Source: Caecibacteroides pullorum (lineage in GTDB: Bacteria > Bacteroidota > Bacteroidia > Bacteroidales > Bacteroidaceae). From it: a DNA stretch of 64,000 bases. The stretch is from contig NZ_JAAZTS010000015.1 in assembly GCF_019239235.1 (NCBI RefSeq), positions 1 through 64,000 on the forward strand. The letters run 5' to 3'. Positions 38,160 through 47,610 of the stretch are shown here, piece by piece (positions within the stretch are counted from its first letter, which is position 1; every line of letters starts with the position of its first letter). The notes beneath the pieces are model-generated. The model searched no databases and was not told where the DNA came from. It was given only the letters and a program-made list of their open reading frames with translations. The translations under genes and the position numbers were made by a program.

Positions 38160-41100
38160 ATGAAAGGAAACATATTCATTAAAAGGCCGGTTATGGCCAT
38201 ATCCATATCCATCCTAATTCTTATAGTAGGTTTTATTTCACTCTACACCCTGCCCGTAGAGCAATATCCCGACATCGCTCCACCTACAGTCCGCGTAGAA
38301 GCTACTTATACAGGAGCCAACGCAGAAGCTGTAATGAACAGTGTCATCATGCCACTAGAAGAAAGCATCAACGGCGTAGAAGATATGATTTACATCACTT
38401 CTACCGCCACAAATGCCGGCACTGCTGAAATTCTCGTATATTTTAAGCAAGGAACCGATCCTGATATGGCAGCGGTCAATGTACAGAACCGTGTATCCGA
38501 AGCACAAGGTCTGTTACCATCCGAAGTTACGGCCATAGGTGTTAGCACCATGAAACGCCAGAACAGCTTCCTACAAATCAATAGCCTCATCAGCCCGAAC
38601 GCACGTTACAATGAAACATTTTTGGCCAACTATCTCGACATCAATGTCATTCCCCAAATCAAACGTATTCAAGGAGTAGGAGACGTACAGCTGATGGGTG
38701 ATACTTACAGTATGCGTATTTGGATGAAACCTGAAAAGATGGCCCAATACGGCCTGGTTCCTTCAGACATTACATCGGTACTGGGGGAACAAAATATTGA
38801 AGCTCCTACCGGCTCATTGGGAGAAAGCTCAGATAATGTATTCCAATATACCATGAAATACAAAGGACGACTAAAGGAAGTTGAAGAATTTGAAAATATG
38901 GTCATACGGTCACAATCGGATGGTTCTGTACTTCGCGTAAAAGATGTAGCCGATGTAGAATTAGGCCGTCAATCCTATAGTTTTCATGGTGAAGCAGACG
39001 GTGTGCCTAGTGTTACGTTTATGGTATTCCAAGTGGCTGGAGCAAACGCCACTGCCGTAAATCAAGAAATTACCAATTTGCTGGACGATTTAGCCAAAGA
39101 TCTGCCCGAAGGAACGGAATTTATCCAAATGATGAGTGTCAACGATTTCCTTTTCGCTTCCATCGACAACGTGGTAGAGACACTGATTATCGCCATCCTG
39201 CTGGTTATTCTTGTAGTGTACTTTTTCCTGCATGACTTCAAAAGTACACTTATTCCTTCTATCTCCATCATCGTCTCACTAATAGGTACATTCGCTTTCC
39301 TATCCATAGCAGGGTTCAGCATCAACATCCTGACACTGTTCGCTTTAGTGCTGGCTATCGGTACAGTAGTTGATGATGCTATCGTAGTCGTAGAGGCCGT
39401 ACAAGCCAAATTCGATGTAGGCTATCGCTCTCCATATTTAGCCACTAAAGATGCCATGAGCGACGTAACGATGGCTGTCATCTCATGTACCTGTGTATTC
39501 ATGGCTGTATTCATCCCAGCCACTTTTATGGGAGGAACTTCTGGTGTATTCTACACTCAATTCGGTGTGACCATGGCAGTAGCTGTAGGTATCTCCTGTT
39601 TGAATGCTCTGACTCTCTGTCCAGCTCTGTGCGCCATGATGATGAAACCCTCTGAAGAACAGAAAAACGCACGAAGCATCAACGGACGAGTACGCGCCGC
39701 CTATAACGCATCCTACAATGCCTTATTAAGAAAATACAAGAAAGGACTGATGTTCTTCTTCCATCACCGTTGGATGGTATGGACTTCACTTGGAATAGCC
39801 TGTATACTATTGGTTTATTTCATGGCTACAACCAAAACAGGACTGGTTCCTCAAGAAGACCAAGGAACTATCATGATCAACATCAGTACCTCACCTGGAA
39901 ACTCGTTGGCCGAAACCAATAAAGTAATGGACAAAGTACAAGATATCCTTAAAAATACTCCTGAGATAGAGCATTATTCACGCATCACCGGTTACGGATT
40001 GCTTTCAGGACAAGGGACATCGTATGGTACAGTTATTATTCGTCTGTATCACTGGGATCAGAGAAAAGGTAAGGAACATACCGCAGAAGCAGTAATGAAA
40101 CGCCTGAATATTCAATTCAGTAATATTAAAGAAGCTCAGGTTTTCTGCTTCCAGCCAGCCATGATTCCCGGCTATGGTACAGGTAACTCTATCGAACTTT
40201 ACATGGAAGACAAAACTGGAGGCGATATGGCATCTTTCTTCAAATCAATAACTGAATTTATTGGTACCCTGAATCAACGACCCGAGGTAGCCATGGCCTA
40301 TAGTTCCTATGCCATGAATTTCCCGCAGATAGCCGTCGACGTAGATGCCACCAAATGCAAGCGTGCCGGCATCAGCCCCAACGATGTACTTGATGCAGTA
40401 GGTTCCTATTGCGGCGGTTCCTACGTATCCAACTATAACAAGTTTGGAAAAGTATACCGTGTTATGATTCAAGCTTCTCCCCAAAAACGTTTGGACCAAC
40501 ATGCACTGGACAACATGTTCGTACGCAATGGTGAAGAAATGGCTCCAGTCAGCCAATTTGTCACACTTCGTTCTGTGCTTGGTGCCGAGATAGCCAAACG
40601 ATTCAACCTTTATAACACGATCAACGTAAACGTGAATGTAGCCGAAGGCTATTCGACCGGTGAAGCCCAGCAAGCCATCCATGAAGTAGCCGAGCAAATG
40701 CTGCCTTCAGGTTACGGCTACGAATATGGTGGTATGGCTCGTGAAGAGGCCAGTAGCGGAGGCGCACAGACTGTCTTTGTCTATACTCTCTGTACTGTAC
40801 TCATCTACCTTATTCTATCGTGCCTTTACGAAAGTTTTCTTGTCCCGCTGGCAGTCATTCTTTCTGTTCCTTTCGGACTGATGGGCAGCTTCCTCTTTGC
40901 CCGCGTCTTCGGACTGGAAAACAACATCTACCTGCAAACTGGTGCCATCATGTTGATTGGTTTGCTGGCAAAAACAGCCATTCTAATTACAGAATATGCC
41001 ATCGAACGCCGCCGTACGGGCATGGGAATCATCTCATCCGCCTACTCGGCTGCACAAGCCCGTTTCCGCCCCATCCTGATGACCGTACTTACCATGATTT

Positions 41101-41351
41101 TCGGTATGCTTCCACTGATGTTCTCCACCGGCGCAGGAGCTAACGGTAACAGCTCATTGGGTACTGGCGTCGTAGGTGGTATGCTTATCGGAACTTTGGC
41201 CCTCATTTTCGTCGTGCCTATATTCTTCATCGTTTTCGAGTACCTGCAAGAGAAACTACGAGGCCCCATGCATAAAGAACCCGACGCACAAATCATCTAC
41301 GAAAAAGAACAGACACTGATCGAAAAAAGTGCCTTTAACACAGAAAAGTAA
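38160..41351 (+). CDS. RND efflux transporter, HAE1 family
   Basis: An AcrB/MexB-like inner-membrane proton antiporter of 1063 residues, full length. It shows the N-terminal RPVMAISISILILIVGFISL, GVGDVQLMG, the helix-4 proton-relay segment LVLAIGTVVDDAIVVVEAV with the two adjacent Asp residues, GGTSGVFYTQFGVT, and the second-half GLLAKTAILITEYA. It exports hydrophobic or amphipathic compounds through the adaptor and outer-membrane channel encoded on either side. Specificity cannot be predicted. Confidence 0.96.
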   Translation: MKGNIFIKRPVMAISISILILIVGFISLYTLPVEQYPDIAPPTVRVEATYTGANAEAVMNSVIMPLEESINGVEDMIYITSTATNAGTAEILVYFKQGTDPDMAAVNVQNRVSEAQGLLPSEVTAIGVSTMKRQNSFLQINSLISPNARYNETFLANYLDINVIPQIKRIQGVGDVQLMGDTYSMRIWMKPEKMAQYGLVPSDITSVLGEQNIEAPTGSLGESSDNVFQYTMKYKGRLKEVEEFENMVIRSQSDGSVLRVKDVADVELGRQSYSFHGEADGVPSVTFMVFQVAGANATAVNQEITNLLDDLAKDLPEGTEFIQMMSVNDFLFASIDNVVETLIIAILLVILVVYFFLHDFKSTLIPSISIIVSLIGTFAFLSIAGFSINILTLFALVLAIGTVVDDAIVVVEAVQAKFDVGYRSPYLATKDAMSDVTMAVISCTCVFMAVFIPATFMGGTSGVFYTQFGVTMAVAVGISCLNALTLCPALCAMMMKPSEEQKNARSINGRVRAAYNASYNALLRKYKKGLMFFFHHRWMVWTSLGIACILLVYFMATTKTGLVPQEDQGTIMINISTSPGNSLAETNKVMDKVQDILKNTPEIEHYSRITGYGLLSGQGTSYGTVIIRLYHWDQRKGKEHTAEAVMKRLNIQFSNIKEAQVFCFQPAMIPGYGTGNSIELYMEDKTGGDMASFFKSITEFIGTLNQRPEVAMAYSSYAMNFPQIAVDVDATKCKRAGISPNDVLDAVGSYCGGSYVSNYNKFGKVYRVMIQASPQKRLDQHALDNMFVRNGEEMAPVSQFVTLRSVLGAEIAKRFNLYNTINVNVNVAEGYSTGEAQQAIHEVAEQMLPSGYGYEYGGMAREEASSGGAQTVFVYTLCTVLIYLILSCLYESFLVPLAVILSVPFGLMGSFLFARVFGLENNIYLQTGAIMLIGLLAKTAILITEYAIERRRTGMGIISSAYSAAQARFRPILMTVLTMIFGMLPLMFSTGAGANGNSSLGTGVVGGMLIGTLALIFVVPIFFIVFEYLQEKLRGPMHKEPDAQIIYEKEQTLIEKSAFNTEK

Positions 41352-41363
41352 ACCGAGAACATT

Positions 41364-42737
41364 ATGAACGCAAAACAAAAATTCATTATACTAGGTACAA
41401 CCCTCCTGTTGAGTGGTTGCGGGATTTATACCAAATATGAACCTCAGGACACCGTTCCCGACAACCTGTACGGCGAAGAAGCAGCCTCCCTGTCGGCCGA
41501 TACGACCAGTATCGCCGACATCGACTGGCGCGACTTCTTTAATGATCCCTATCTACAAGCATTGATAGAAAAGGGATTGGCACAGAACACTGATGTGCAA
41601 ACGGCCAATCTACGCATCGAAGAAGCCAAAGCTTCTCTACTTTCGGCGAAGTTAGCCTTTCTGCCCTCTTTCGCCCTGTCTCCACAAGGTTCAATAAACA
41701 CGGTGGAGAGTCAAGTGTCGCGCACCTACACATTGCCGATTACAGCCAGTTGGGAATTGGACATCTTCGGAAAACTTCGCAATGCCAAACGACAAGCCAA
41801 GGCAGCCTATGCCCAAAGCGAAGATTACCGCCAAGCTGTCTATTCCAGCTTGACTGCCAATATTGCCAATACCTATTATACCCTGCTGATGCTTGACGAA
41901 CAGTTGGATATTTCTCGACAAACAGCAAATAGCTGGAAAGAAACCGTATCGTCTACTCAGGCATTGATGGATGCCGGACTGGCTGACGAAGCAGCCGTTT
42001 CGCAAATGCAAGCCACCTATTACGAAGTACAAAATTCGGTAATCGACCTCGAGGAACAAATCAACCAGGTAGAGAACAGCCTTTCACTACTCCTGGCCGA
42101 AACACCACGACACTACCCACGAGGCAAACTTTCTGATCAAGAATTTACCTCTGACCTTAGTACCGGTATCCCTCTACAAATGTTGTCACGCCGACCCGAT
42201 GTACGAATGACAGAACGCCAACTGGAACAAGCCTTTTATACGACCAACCAAGCCACTGCCGCTTTCTATCCCTCCATCACGCTAAGCGGCAGTGCAGGAT
42301 GGACCAACTCCATAGGTAGTCTCATTTCCAATCCAGCACAGTTTATCACATCAGCTTTGGCCTCCCTCACCGAACCGCTCTTCAACCGTGGTACACTCAT
42401 CGCCCGCCGACGTATCGCCAAGGCTCAACAGGAAGAAGCCCTGCTAGCCTTCAGACAACAACTGCTGGACGCTGGCACGGAAGTGAACGATGCTCTTGTA
42501 TCCTATCAGACCAGTAAACGAAAAAAAGAGAACTACCGGCAGCAAATAGAAGCATTGGAACGAGCCTACACCAGTACCTCACTATTGATGGAAAATGGTA
42601 ATACAACCTATCTGGAAGTACTTACCGCCCGCCAAAGTCTGCTTGCAGCCCAACTGTCCCAGACAGCCAATCAGTTTAAGGAAATCCAAAGCCTCATCAA
42701 CCTATATCAGGCATTAGGAGGCGGACAAGAACTCTGA
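41364..42737 (+). CDS. RND efflux outer-membrane channel lipoprotein (NodT/OprM type)
   Basis: The TolC-like outer-membrane component of the pump, 457 residues. It has a lipobox LSGC (Cys19) and two outer-membrane efflux repeats, including DWRDFFNDPYLQALIEKGL, SWELDIFGKLRN and LTEPLFNRGTLIARRRIAKA. The C terminus ends NLYQALGGG, a common closing pattern in this family. It starts 12 bp after the pump gene and completes the operon. Confidence 0.95.
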   Translation: MNAKQKFIILGTTLLLSGCGIYTKYEPQDTVPDNLYGEEAASLSADTTSIADIDWRDFFNDPYLQALIEKGLAQNTDVQTANLRIEEAKASLLSAKLAFLPSFALSPQGSINTVESQVSRTYTLPITASWELDIFGKLRNAKRQAKAAYAQSEDYRQAVYSSLTANIANTYYTLLMLDEQLDISRQTANSWKETVSSTQALMDAGLADEAAVSQMQATYYEVQNSVIDLEEQINQVENSLSLLLAETPRHYPRGKLSDQEFTSDLSTGIPLQMLSRRPDVRMTERQLEQAFYTTNQATAAFYPSITLSGSAGWTNSIGSLISNPAQFITSALASLTEPLFNRGTLIARRRIAKAQQEEALLAFRQQLLDAGTEVNDALVSYQTSKRKKENYRQQIEALERAYTSTSLLMENGNTTYLEVLTARQSLLAAQLSQTANQFKEIQSLINLYQALGGGQEL

Positions 42738-42947
42738 CAACGCGACAAAACTACAGTCCCTGACCACGTTTCCTAACATCTCTCTTCATTCTTAATATCT
42801 GTGTCTACAAAAACAAGCAAGGAAACAACGTCGGGGACTATTTGCCTCCCAGCTGACTGTTTCTGTTGTAAAACACACTCTTTCCGTCAACAAGATGTCA
42901 ACAAAATCACTATCTTGCAACATGTTTAACCCCTAATACATAACATT

Positions 42948-44054
42948 ATGATTATTGGTGTACCGAAAGAGATCAAAAACAATGAGAATCGTGTCGGCAT
43001 GACGCCGGCCGGAGTGGCCGAACTCGTCAAGCGGGGACATACTGTGTATGTACAGCAAACAGCTGGCGCCAACAGCGGATTTACCGATGAAGACTATACA
43101 AGCGTAGGCGCAAAGATGCTTCCCACCATCGAAGACGTCTATGCCACCGCCGACATGATTGTCAAAGTCAAAGAGCCCATCGCTCCCGAATACAAGCTCA
43201 TTCGCCGCGGACAAGTGGTATTTACCTATTTCCACTTTGCCGCTGACCGCGCCCTGACCGAAGCCATGATAGCCAGTGGAGGTATCTGCATCGCCTACGA
43301 AACAGTAGAATTGCCCGACCATTCATTACCGCTGCTTGTCCCCATGAGCGAAGTAGCTGGCCGCATGTCTGTACAAGAAGGTGCACGCTTCCTCGAAAAG
43401 CCCCAGGGAGGTAAAGGAAAACTGCTGGGAGGAGTACCAGGCGTACGCCCTGCCCGCGTACTGATATTGGGCGGAGGTATCGTAGGATGCAACGCTGCAC
43501 AGATGGCAGCCGGCATGGGTGCTGAAGTGATGATCACGGACATCAACCTGGCCCGCCTGCGCTATTTGAGTGAAGTACTGCCCAAGAATGTGAAGACTCT
43601 CTACTCCTCGGCCCATAACATTCGCATGGAATTACCCACCATCGATCTGGTTATCGGCTCCGTGCTCATCCCAGGCGACAAGACGCCTCACCTCATCACC
43701 CGCGACATGCTTTCACTAATGAAGCCTGGCACTGTACTTGTCGATGTAGCCATCGACCAAGGCGGCTGCTTTGAAACGTCGCACCCCACCACGCACAGCG
43801 ATCCGACGTATATTGTAGACGGAATCGTACATTATGCCGTAGCCAACATCCCCGGCGCCGTACCTTTCACTTCAACCATGGCTCTGACCAATGCTACTCT
43901 GCCTTACACCGTAGCCCTGGCCGACAAGGGTTGGCAACGCGCCTGCAAAGATAATCCTGCCCTCGCACTAGGTGTCAATGTTGCTGATGGAAAAGTTGTC
44001 TACAAAGCCGTAGCCGACGTCTTTGGATTACCATACGAACAACTAGCACTATAA
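42948..44054 (+). CDS. ald: Alanine dehydrogenase
   Basis: A cytoplasmic NAD-dependent enzyme interconverting L-alanine and pyruvate plus ammonia. The 368 residues begin MIIGVPKEIKNNENRVGMTP, the family signature, with MIVKVKEP, the nucleotide-binding LGGGIVGCNAAQMAAGMGAE and DVAIDQGGCFETSHPTTH. Length is typical. The 210 bp upstream hold no gene. The hairpin at 44078-44146 lies just after it. Confidence 0.96.
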   Translation: MIIGVPKEIKNNENRVGMTPAGVAELVKRGHTVYVQQTAGANSGFTDEDYTSVGAKMLPTIEDVYATADMIVKVKEPIAPEYKLIRRGQVVFTYFHFAADRALTEAMIASGGICIAYETVELPDHSLPLLVPMSEVAGRMSVQEGARFLEKPQGGKGKLLGGVPGVRPARVLILGGGIVGCNAAQMAAGMGAEVMITDINLARLRYLSEVLPKNVKTLYSSAHNIRMELPTIDLVIGSVLIPGDKTPHLITRDMLSLMKPGTVLVDVAIDQGGCFETSHPTTHSDPTYIVDGIVHYAVANIPGAVPFTSTMALTNATLPYTVALADKGWQRACKDNPALALGVNVADGKVVYKAVADVFGLPYEQLAL

Positions 44055-44077
44055 AGATAGAAATCTAAAAAAACAAA

Positions 44078-44146
44078 GGCACGGATTTCACGGACGAAAG
44101 CGAAAGCCACAATCAGCTTGTCACGCGTATCCGTAAAATCCGTGCC
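44078..44146. terminator. Long inverted repeat between convergent genes, probable terminator
   Basis: The 18-bp arms 44078-44095 (GGCACGGATTTCACGGAC) and 44129-44146 pair with two mismatches. They lie between ald and the convergent DUF308 gene, with A-rich and T-rich flanks. The arms resemble repeat sequences I recall from Bacteroidales intergenic regions. Confidence 0.7.
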
Positions 44147-44164
44147 TGCTTATTATTTCTATGG

Positions 44165-44737
44165 TCAATTCAATATTTCGGCATCTTCTGCACTGTCTTT
44201 CATCGTTTCCAGATCCTTAGGCAACGGACGACGACTGGAAAATTTAATCCAGTTCACCAATTCGGACAAAGCGTAAACCAAACACGTCACACCGATGATA
44301 ATGAAAGCAGTAGAGCGAACACCCGTAGGATTGAATAGCGTAACTACACCCGCAATCAGAATTAGCAGCGGAACAACATAAAACCCACCGGGCACTTTCA
44401 TCCAACTACGAGCCGCCATGAGCGATGCTATCTGCTGTACACCTCCCATCATCAGGATAAAGCCCAATACAAAGGTCAGCAAATCTGCAAAAAAATCGGG
44501 CATAATGACCAGCCACAAACCGAAAAGCAGACTGCCCACAGCCTCGATAGGGAAGCGAAGGCGGTTCTCAGGTTTCTGCACCAGATAGCCAATCAGACCA
44601 ATGAGCGAAGGAACCAGAAAAACAACGCCAATAGTAATCACCAAATACTCACCGGCCTGTGCCGGAAACAGGACCAATAGCAGTCCGATAATCAAAGCGC
44701 AGATGATGCGCATCAATGAATAATTCATTCCTTTCAT
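44165..44737 (-). CDS. DUF308/HdeD-like membrane protein
   Basis: A 190-residue inner-membrane protein with about six predicted helices in three pairs and a short polar C-terminal tail (EDAEIL). GEYLVITIGVVFLVPSLIGL and FVLGFILMMGGVQQIASLM fit the DUF308 repeat seen in the acid-resistance protein HdeD. The role is unknown. ATG at 44737 is used. A second ATG three codons on, preceded by GAAAGGA, is also possible. Confidence 0.8.
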   Translation of the reverse strand: MKGMNYSLMRIICALIIGLLLVLFPAQAGEYLVITIGVVFLVPSLIGLIGYLVQKPENRLRFPIEAVGSLLFGLWLVIMPDFFADLLTFVLGFILMMGGVQQIASLMAARSWMKVPGGFYVVPLLILIAGVVTLFNPTGVRSTAFIIIGVTCLVYALSELVNWIKFSSRRPLPKDLETMKDSAEDAEILN

Positions 44738-44884
44738 ATCTTTATAAATATAGTATACAACATTCAGAACGAACGATTGGTTCGCCTACCGCAAATATAC
44801 ACCTTTTTCCAACAAGCCAAAAAGAAATTCCACTGAATTCCGACCTGCCTCACCCTACCATTTACTTTGAAAACATAAACAGGA

Positions 44885-44947
44885 ACTTTAGCGTCGTAAA
44901 GTGCCACTTTAGCGAGCTAAACATGGACTTTACGATGCTAAAGTTGA
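44885..44947. repeat. Tandem 21-bp repeat array, locus B
   Basis: Three units start at 44885, 44906 and 44927, each beginning ACTTTA. The middle one contains the inverted repeat TTTAGC-GA-GCTAAA. It matches the period and core (GCGAGCTAA, ATGGACTTT) of the array at 20250-20321. Confidence 0.8.
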
Positions 44948-45002
44948 TAGTTGGAAAAACACATTTCCAGTGCATGAAGATTTTACATTCGGACAAATTG
45001 CG

Positions 45003-45010
45003 TACTTTTG
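45003..45010 (+). promoter_or_regulatory. -7 box for the B12/radical SAM gene
   Basis: TACTTTTG fits TAnnTTTG and lies 47 bp before the ATG at 45058. A T-rich stretch at 44981-44984 is near the -33 position. Confidence 0.5.
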
Positions 45011-45057
45011 CACAAATAAATTTCGAACATCTGTTTCTAACCACCAACAATATCTAC

Positions 45058-46695
45058 ATGAAACTTCTCTGGATTGACCTCAACAGTTCTTATGCCCATT
45101 CTTCGCTGGCATTGCCCGCACTCCATGCACAAATGACGGATGAAAACGACATACAATGGGAAGTTGTGTCGGCTACCATTAACGAGAACATTGGAATGGT
45201 GGTAGAAGAAATCTGCCGGCATACACCCGACATTCTGGCAGGAACCGCCTGGCTATTCAATCACGAACAACTGATGCATATCGCAGCGCGTGTAAAAGCT
45301 TTATTGCCTAAATGCTGCATCGCATTGGGTGGTCCAGAATTTCTAGGAGACAACGAACACTACCTGCGTTGCCATCCATTCGTCAGTTGCGTCTTTCGAG
45401 GAGAAGGTGAAGAGACAGTACCTCAATGGCTGGCTTGCTGGAATCGCCCTGAAGCGTGGAACAACATCGACGGCCTGTGCTATCTCGATACAGAAGGCCG
45501 ATATCACGACCAAGGCATTGCCCGTGTACTCAACTTCGCTGAACTTGTACCGCCTGAAACGAGCCGATTCTTCAACTGGGACAAACCTTTCGTACAACTG
45601 GAAACCACCCGTGGATGCTTCAATACTTGTGCTTTCTGTGTAAGCGGAGGCGAAAAGCCGGTACGTACCCTCAGCATCGATGCCATTCGCCAACGACTGG
45701 ACATCATCTATCGGCACGGCATTCGCAATGTAAGGGTACTGGACCGTACGTTCAACTACAACAACCGACGAGCCCAAGAGATGCTCGAACTGTTCCGTGA
45801 ATACCATCCACACATCCGCTTCCACCTAGAAATACACCCAGCCCTGCTCACCGATGAGCTTCGTAGGGAATTAGCATGTCTTCCACAGGGATTGCTACAC
45901 CTGGAAGCGGGTATCCAAAGCCTGCATGAAGAAGTGCTGGAAACAAGTATGCGAAAAGGGAAATTGGCCGATGCACTGGACGGCCTGAAATATCTCTGTT
46001 CCATCTCCAACATGGAAACACATGCCGACCTGATTGCCGGACTTCCCCGCTACCATCTGGAACAAATCTTCGAAGATATTCGTACGCTGGCCGACTATAA
46101 GGCTGGCGAAATCCAACTGGAGTCACTCAAACTCTTACCAGGTACCTACATGCGCCAGCATGCGGCCGAACTAGGCATCTGTTACTCTACCTATCCACCC
46201 TATGAAGTGCTTCGGACAAACGAAATCACAACAGCCGAACTACAAACTGCCCGCCGACTGTCTCGTCTGCTCGATGCCTTCTACAACACACCGGCCTGGC
46301 AAGAAGTGACCTGCCGACTGATATTGGACAAGGCGGAATTCTTACACCATTTTCTGAAATACCTGACCGAGGCCAACCTGATAGACCAACCGATGAGTCT
46401 GGAAAAGCGAGGACTGGTGCTATACAAATACGTCAAGCGCTTTGTACCCGAATATACTACCGCTGTAAGTATCGCCTGGATAGAAGCAGGCATGTCGTTG
46501 AAGAAGCTACCGGCCGAAAAGGTACGCACCAAACGTCAAATACCTCCTGCAACGTGGCAAATCATACAAGGTACCTACCACGAAAAGCTCCGTCTGTGCT
46601 TCCTCCCGACAGCAGAAGACGAAGGACACGGCTATTGGTTTGGATTTGAGTCGGAAATTCAGAAAGCAGCTCCCGTGTTCAAGGCACGTACCTGA
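45058..46695 (+). CDS. B12-binding domain radical SAM protein
   Basis: A 545-residue enzyme with an N-terminal cobalamin-binding-like Rossmann domain (LLWIDLNSSYAHSSLALPAL; TAWLFNHEQL; IALGGPEFLG) and a radical SAM core with cluster cysteines C187, C191 and C194 in TTRGCFNTCAFC. A DUF4080-like C-terminal region follows. The reaction is unknown. Such proteins methylate or rearrange unactivated carbons. Its last 37 bp overlap the convergent MGMT gene. Confidence 0.87.
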   Translation: MKLLWIDLNSSYAHSSLALPALHAQMTDENDIQWEVVSATINENIGMVVEEICRHTPDILAGTAWLFNHEQLMHIAARVKALLPKCCIALGGPEFLGDNEHYLRCHPFVSCVFRGEGEETVPQWLACWNRPEAWNNIDGLCYLDTEGRYHDQGIARVLNFAELVPPETSRFFNWDKPFVQLETTRGCFNTCAFCVSGGEKPVRTLSIDAIRQRLDIIYRHGIRNVRVLDRTFNYNNRRAQEMLELFREYHPHIRFHLEIHPALLTDELRRELACLPQGLLHLEAGIQSLHEEVLETSMRKGKLADALDGLKYLCSISNMETHADLIAGLPRYHLEQIFEDIRTLADYKAGEIQLESLKLLPGTYMRQHAAELGICYSTYPPYEVLRTNEITTAELQTARRLSRLLDAFYNTPAWQEVTCRLILDKAEFLHHFLKYLTEANLIDQPMSLEKRGLVLYKYVKRFVPEYTTAVSIAWIEAGMSLKKLPAEKVRTKRQIPPATWQIIQGTYHEKLRLCFLPTAEDEGHGYWFGFESEIQKAAPVFKART

Positions 46696-47207
46696 GGAGC
46701 ATAGGCAGCTTCCAGTTCCAATAGAAAATGCTTGGCTTCGAGCCCTCCAGCATAACCTGTAAGCCGGCCATTCCTGCCGATTACCCGATGACATGGAATG
46801 AAGATAGAAAGAGCGTTCTGCCCGTTGGCAGTCGCAACGGCTCGTACGGCACGAGGCATCGCCAACCGTTCTGCTTGAACGGTATAGGTACAGATTCCAC
46901 CATATGGAATATTCAAAAGCTCCCGCCACACAGATAATTGAAACTCTGTACCTACGGGTAACAATGGCAGATCGAACACCTGCCGCCTTCCAGCGAAATA
47001 TTCATCGAGCTGACGAACAGCCATAGTGAGAGTATCGTCCGACCCTAACCGATATTCCGCCTGAAGCAAACGGGCTACACGGTCTTCCACTTTTATCCTA
47101 CAACGACTCTCCGTCCAATTGCACAAACAGAGTTTACCTCCCATAGTCCCTAAAAGCAAAACGCCACACGGAGACTCATATTCCTGAACAGTTATCCAAT
47201 TTTTCAT
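46659..47207 (-). CDS. Methylated-DNA-protein cysteine methyltransferase
   Basis: This protein repairs O6-methylguanine by irreversible transfer of the methyl group to its own cysteine, C139 in FIPCHRVIG. At 182 residues it has the usual N-terminal RNase H-like part and the C-terminal AdaB-like part (TEFQLSVWRELLNIPYGGIC; RAVATANGQN; GYAGGLEAKHFLL). The frame opens further upstream through the tRNA gene. MKNWITVQEY at 47207 is the real start. Confidence 0.93.
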   Translation of the reverse strand: MKNWITVQEYESPCGVLLLGTMGGKLCLCNWTESRCRIKVEDRVARLLQAEYRLGSDDTLTMAVRQLDEYFAGRRQVFDLPLLPVGTEFQLSVWRELLNIPYGGICTYTVQAERLAMPRAVRAVATANGQNALSIFIPCHRVIGRNGRLTGYAGGLEAKHFLLELEAAYAPQVRALNTGAAF

Positions 47208-47247
47208 CGCTGACTGGGAAAAAATTTTTTTCTGACTGGGGAAAAAT

Positions 47248-47284
47248 AAAAAAGGATGCATCGTCTTTTGACACATCCTTTTTT
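47248..47284 (-). terminator. Terminator of the SRP RNA/tRNA-Thr unit
   Basis: An 11-bp perfect stem (47248-47258 with 47274-47284, AAAAAAGGATG arm) lies just past the tRNA 3' end. On the minus strand T residues both complete the stem and follow it. Confidence 0.85.
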
Positions 47285-47287
47285 CTG

Positions 47288-47361
47288 AGCCTCTTGTCGG
47301 ATTCGAACCAACGACCCCGAGATTACAAATCACGTGCTCTGGCCAACTGAGCTAAAGAGGC
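47288..47361 (-). tRNA. tRNA-Thr (UGU anticodon)
   Basis: A full cloverleaf on the minus strand: acceptor GCCTCTT/AAGAGGC, D arm GCTC-GAGC with AGTTGG in the loop, anticodon loop TTTGTAA giving UGU, and T arm GTTGG-TTCGAAT-CCGAC. There is one T:T mismatch in the anticodon stem. The CCA end is not encoded. It lies four bases after the predicted SRP RNA hairpin. Confidence 0.93.
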
Positions 47362-47365
47362 GGGT

Positions 47366-47461
47366 GGGTAAGCTTACTATATCGCGCCGCTACAACCAAC
47401 TACCTTTGCTGCGGTCAAGCCCTGGAGGATTCGAAGGGAGCTGGCCGTATAGGACTTACCC
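47366..47461 (-). ncRNA. ffs: Probable signal recognition particle RNA (small, 4.5S type)
   Basis: On the minus strand the ends GGGTAAG and CTTACCC pair, then CTATA with TATAG, giving one long hairpin of about 96 nt. The apical part CCAGGGCTTGACC-GCAGCAAAGG resembles the conserved SRP domain IV, with AGG on the 5' side and GCAGC on the 3' side. A good promoter box precedes it and tRNA-Thr follows four bases later. SRP RNA binds Ffh to target membrane proteins. Identification is by motif and fold, not by alignment. Confidence 0.72.
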
Positions 47462-47474
47462 GTTTTTGCGGTTG

Positions 47475-47482
47475 CAAAGGTA
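47475..47482 (-). promoter_or_regulatory. -7 box of the SRP RNA/tRNA unit
   Basis: On the minus strand TACCTTTG is preceded by TTGC near the -33 position. The expected start point is a few bases before the SRP hairpin. Confidence 0.65.
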
Positions 47483-47610
47483 GGCATTTATTTTGATTCT
47501 GCAATACTTTTCCTTCTTTTTTTTGAATGAACGTTCAAATTTTACAGAAAGACAAAGGGTTACATACAAATATTATTTATACCTTTGCGCATAATTTCTA
47601 AAAGACCAAG

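Larger units (their letters stand above)
44738..45057. other. Intergenic region with second 21-bp repeat array
   Basis: 320 bp with no convincing gene. A plus-strand frame runs through from 44716 in line with the radical SAM gene, but it lacks protein-like content and its start lies inside the DUF308 gene on the other strand. The region holds the repeat array at 44885-44947 and a promoter box at 45003-45010. Confidence 0.7.

Noticed and set aside
44716..45057. An N-terminal extension of the B12/radical SAM protein
   Set aside because: It runs through the 21-bp repeats and the promoter box. The family begins at MKLLWIDLNSSYAHS.
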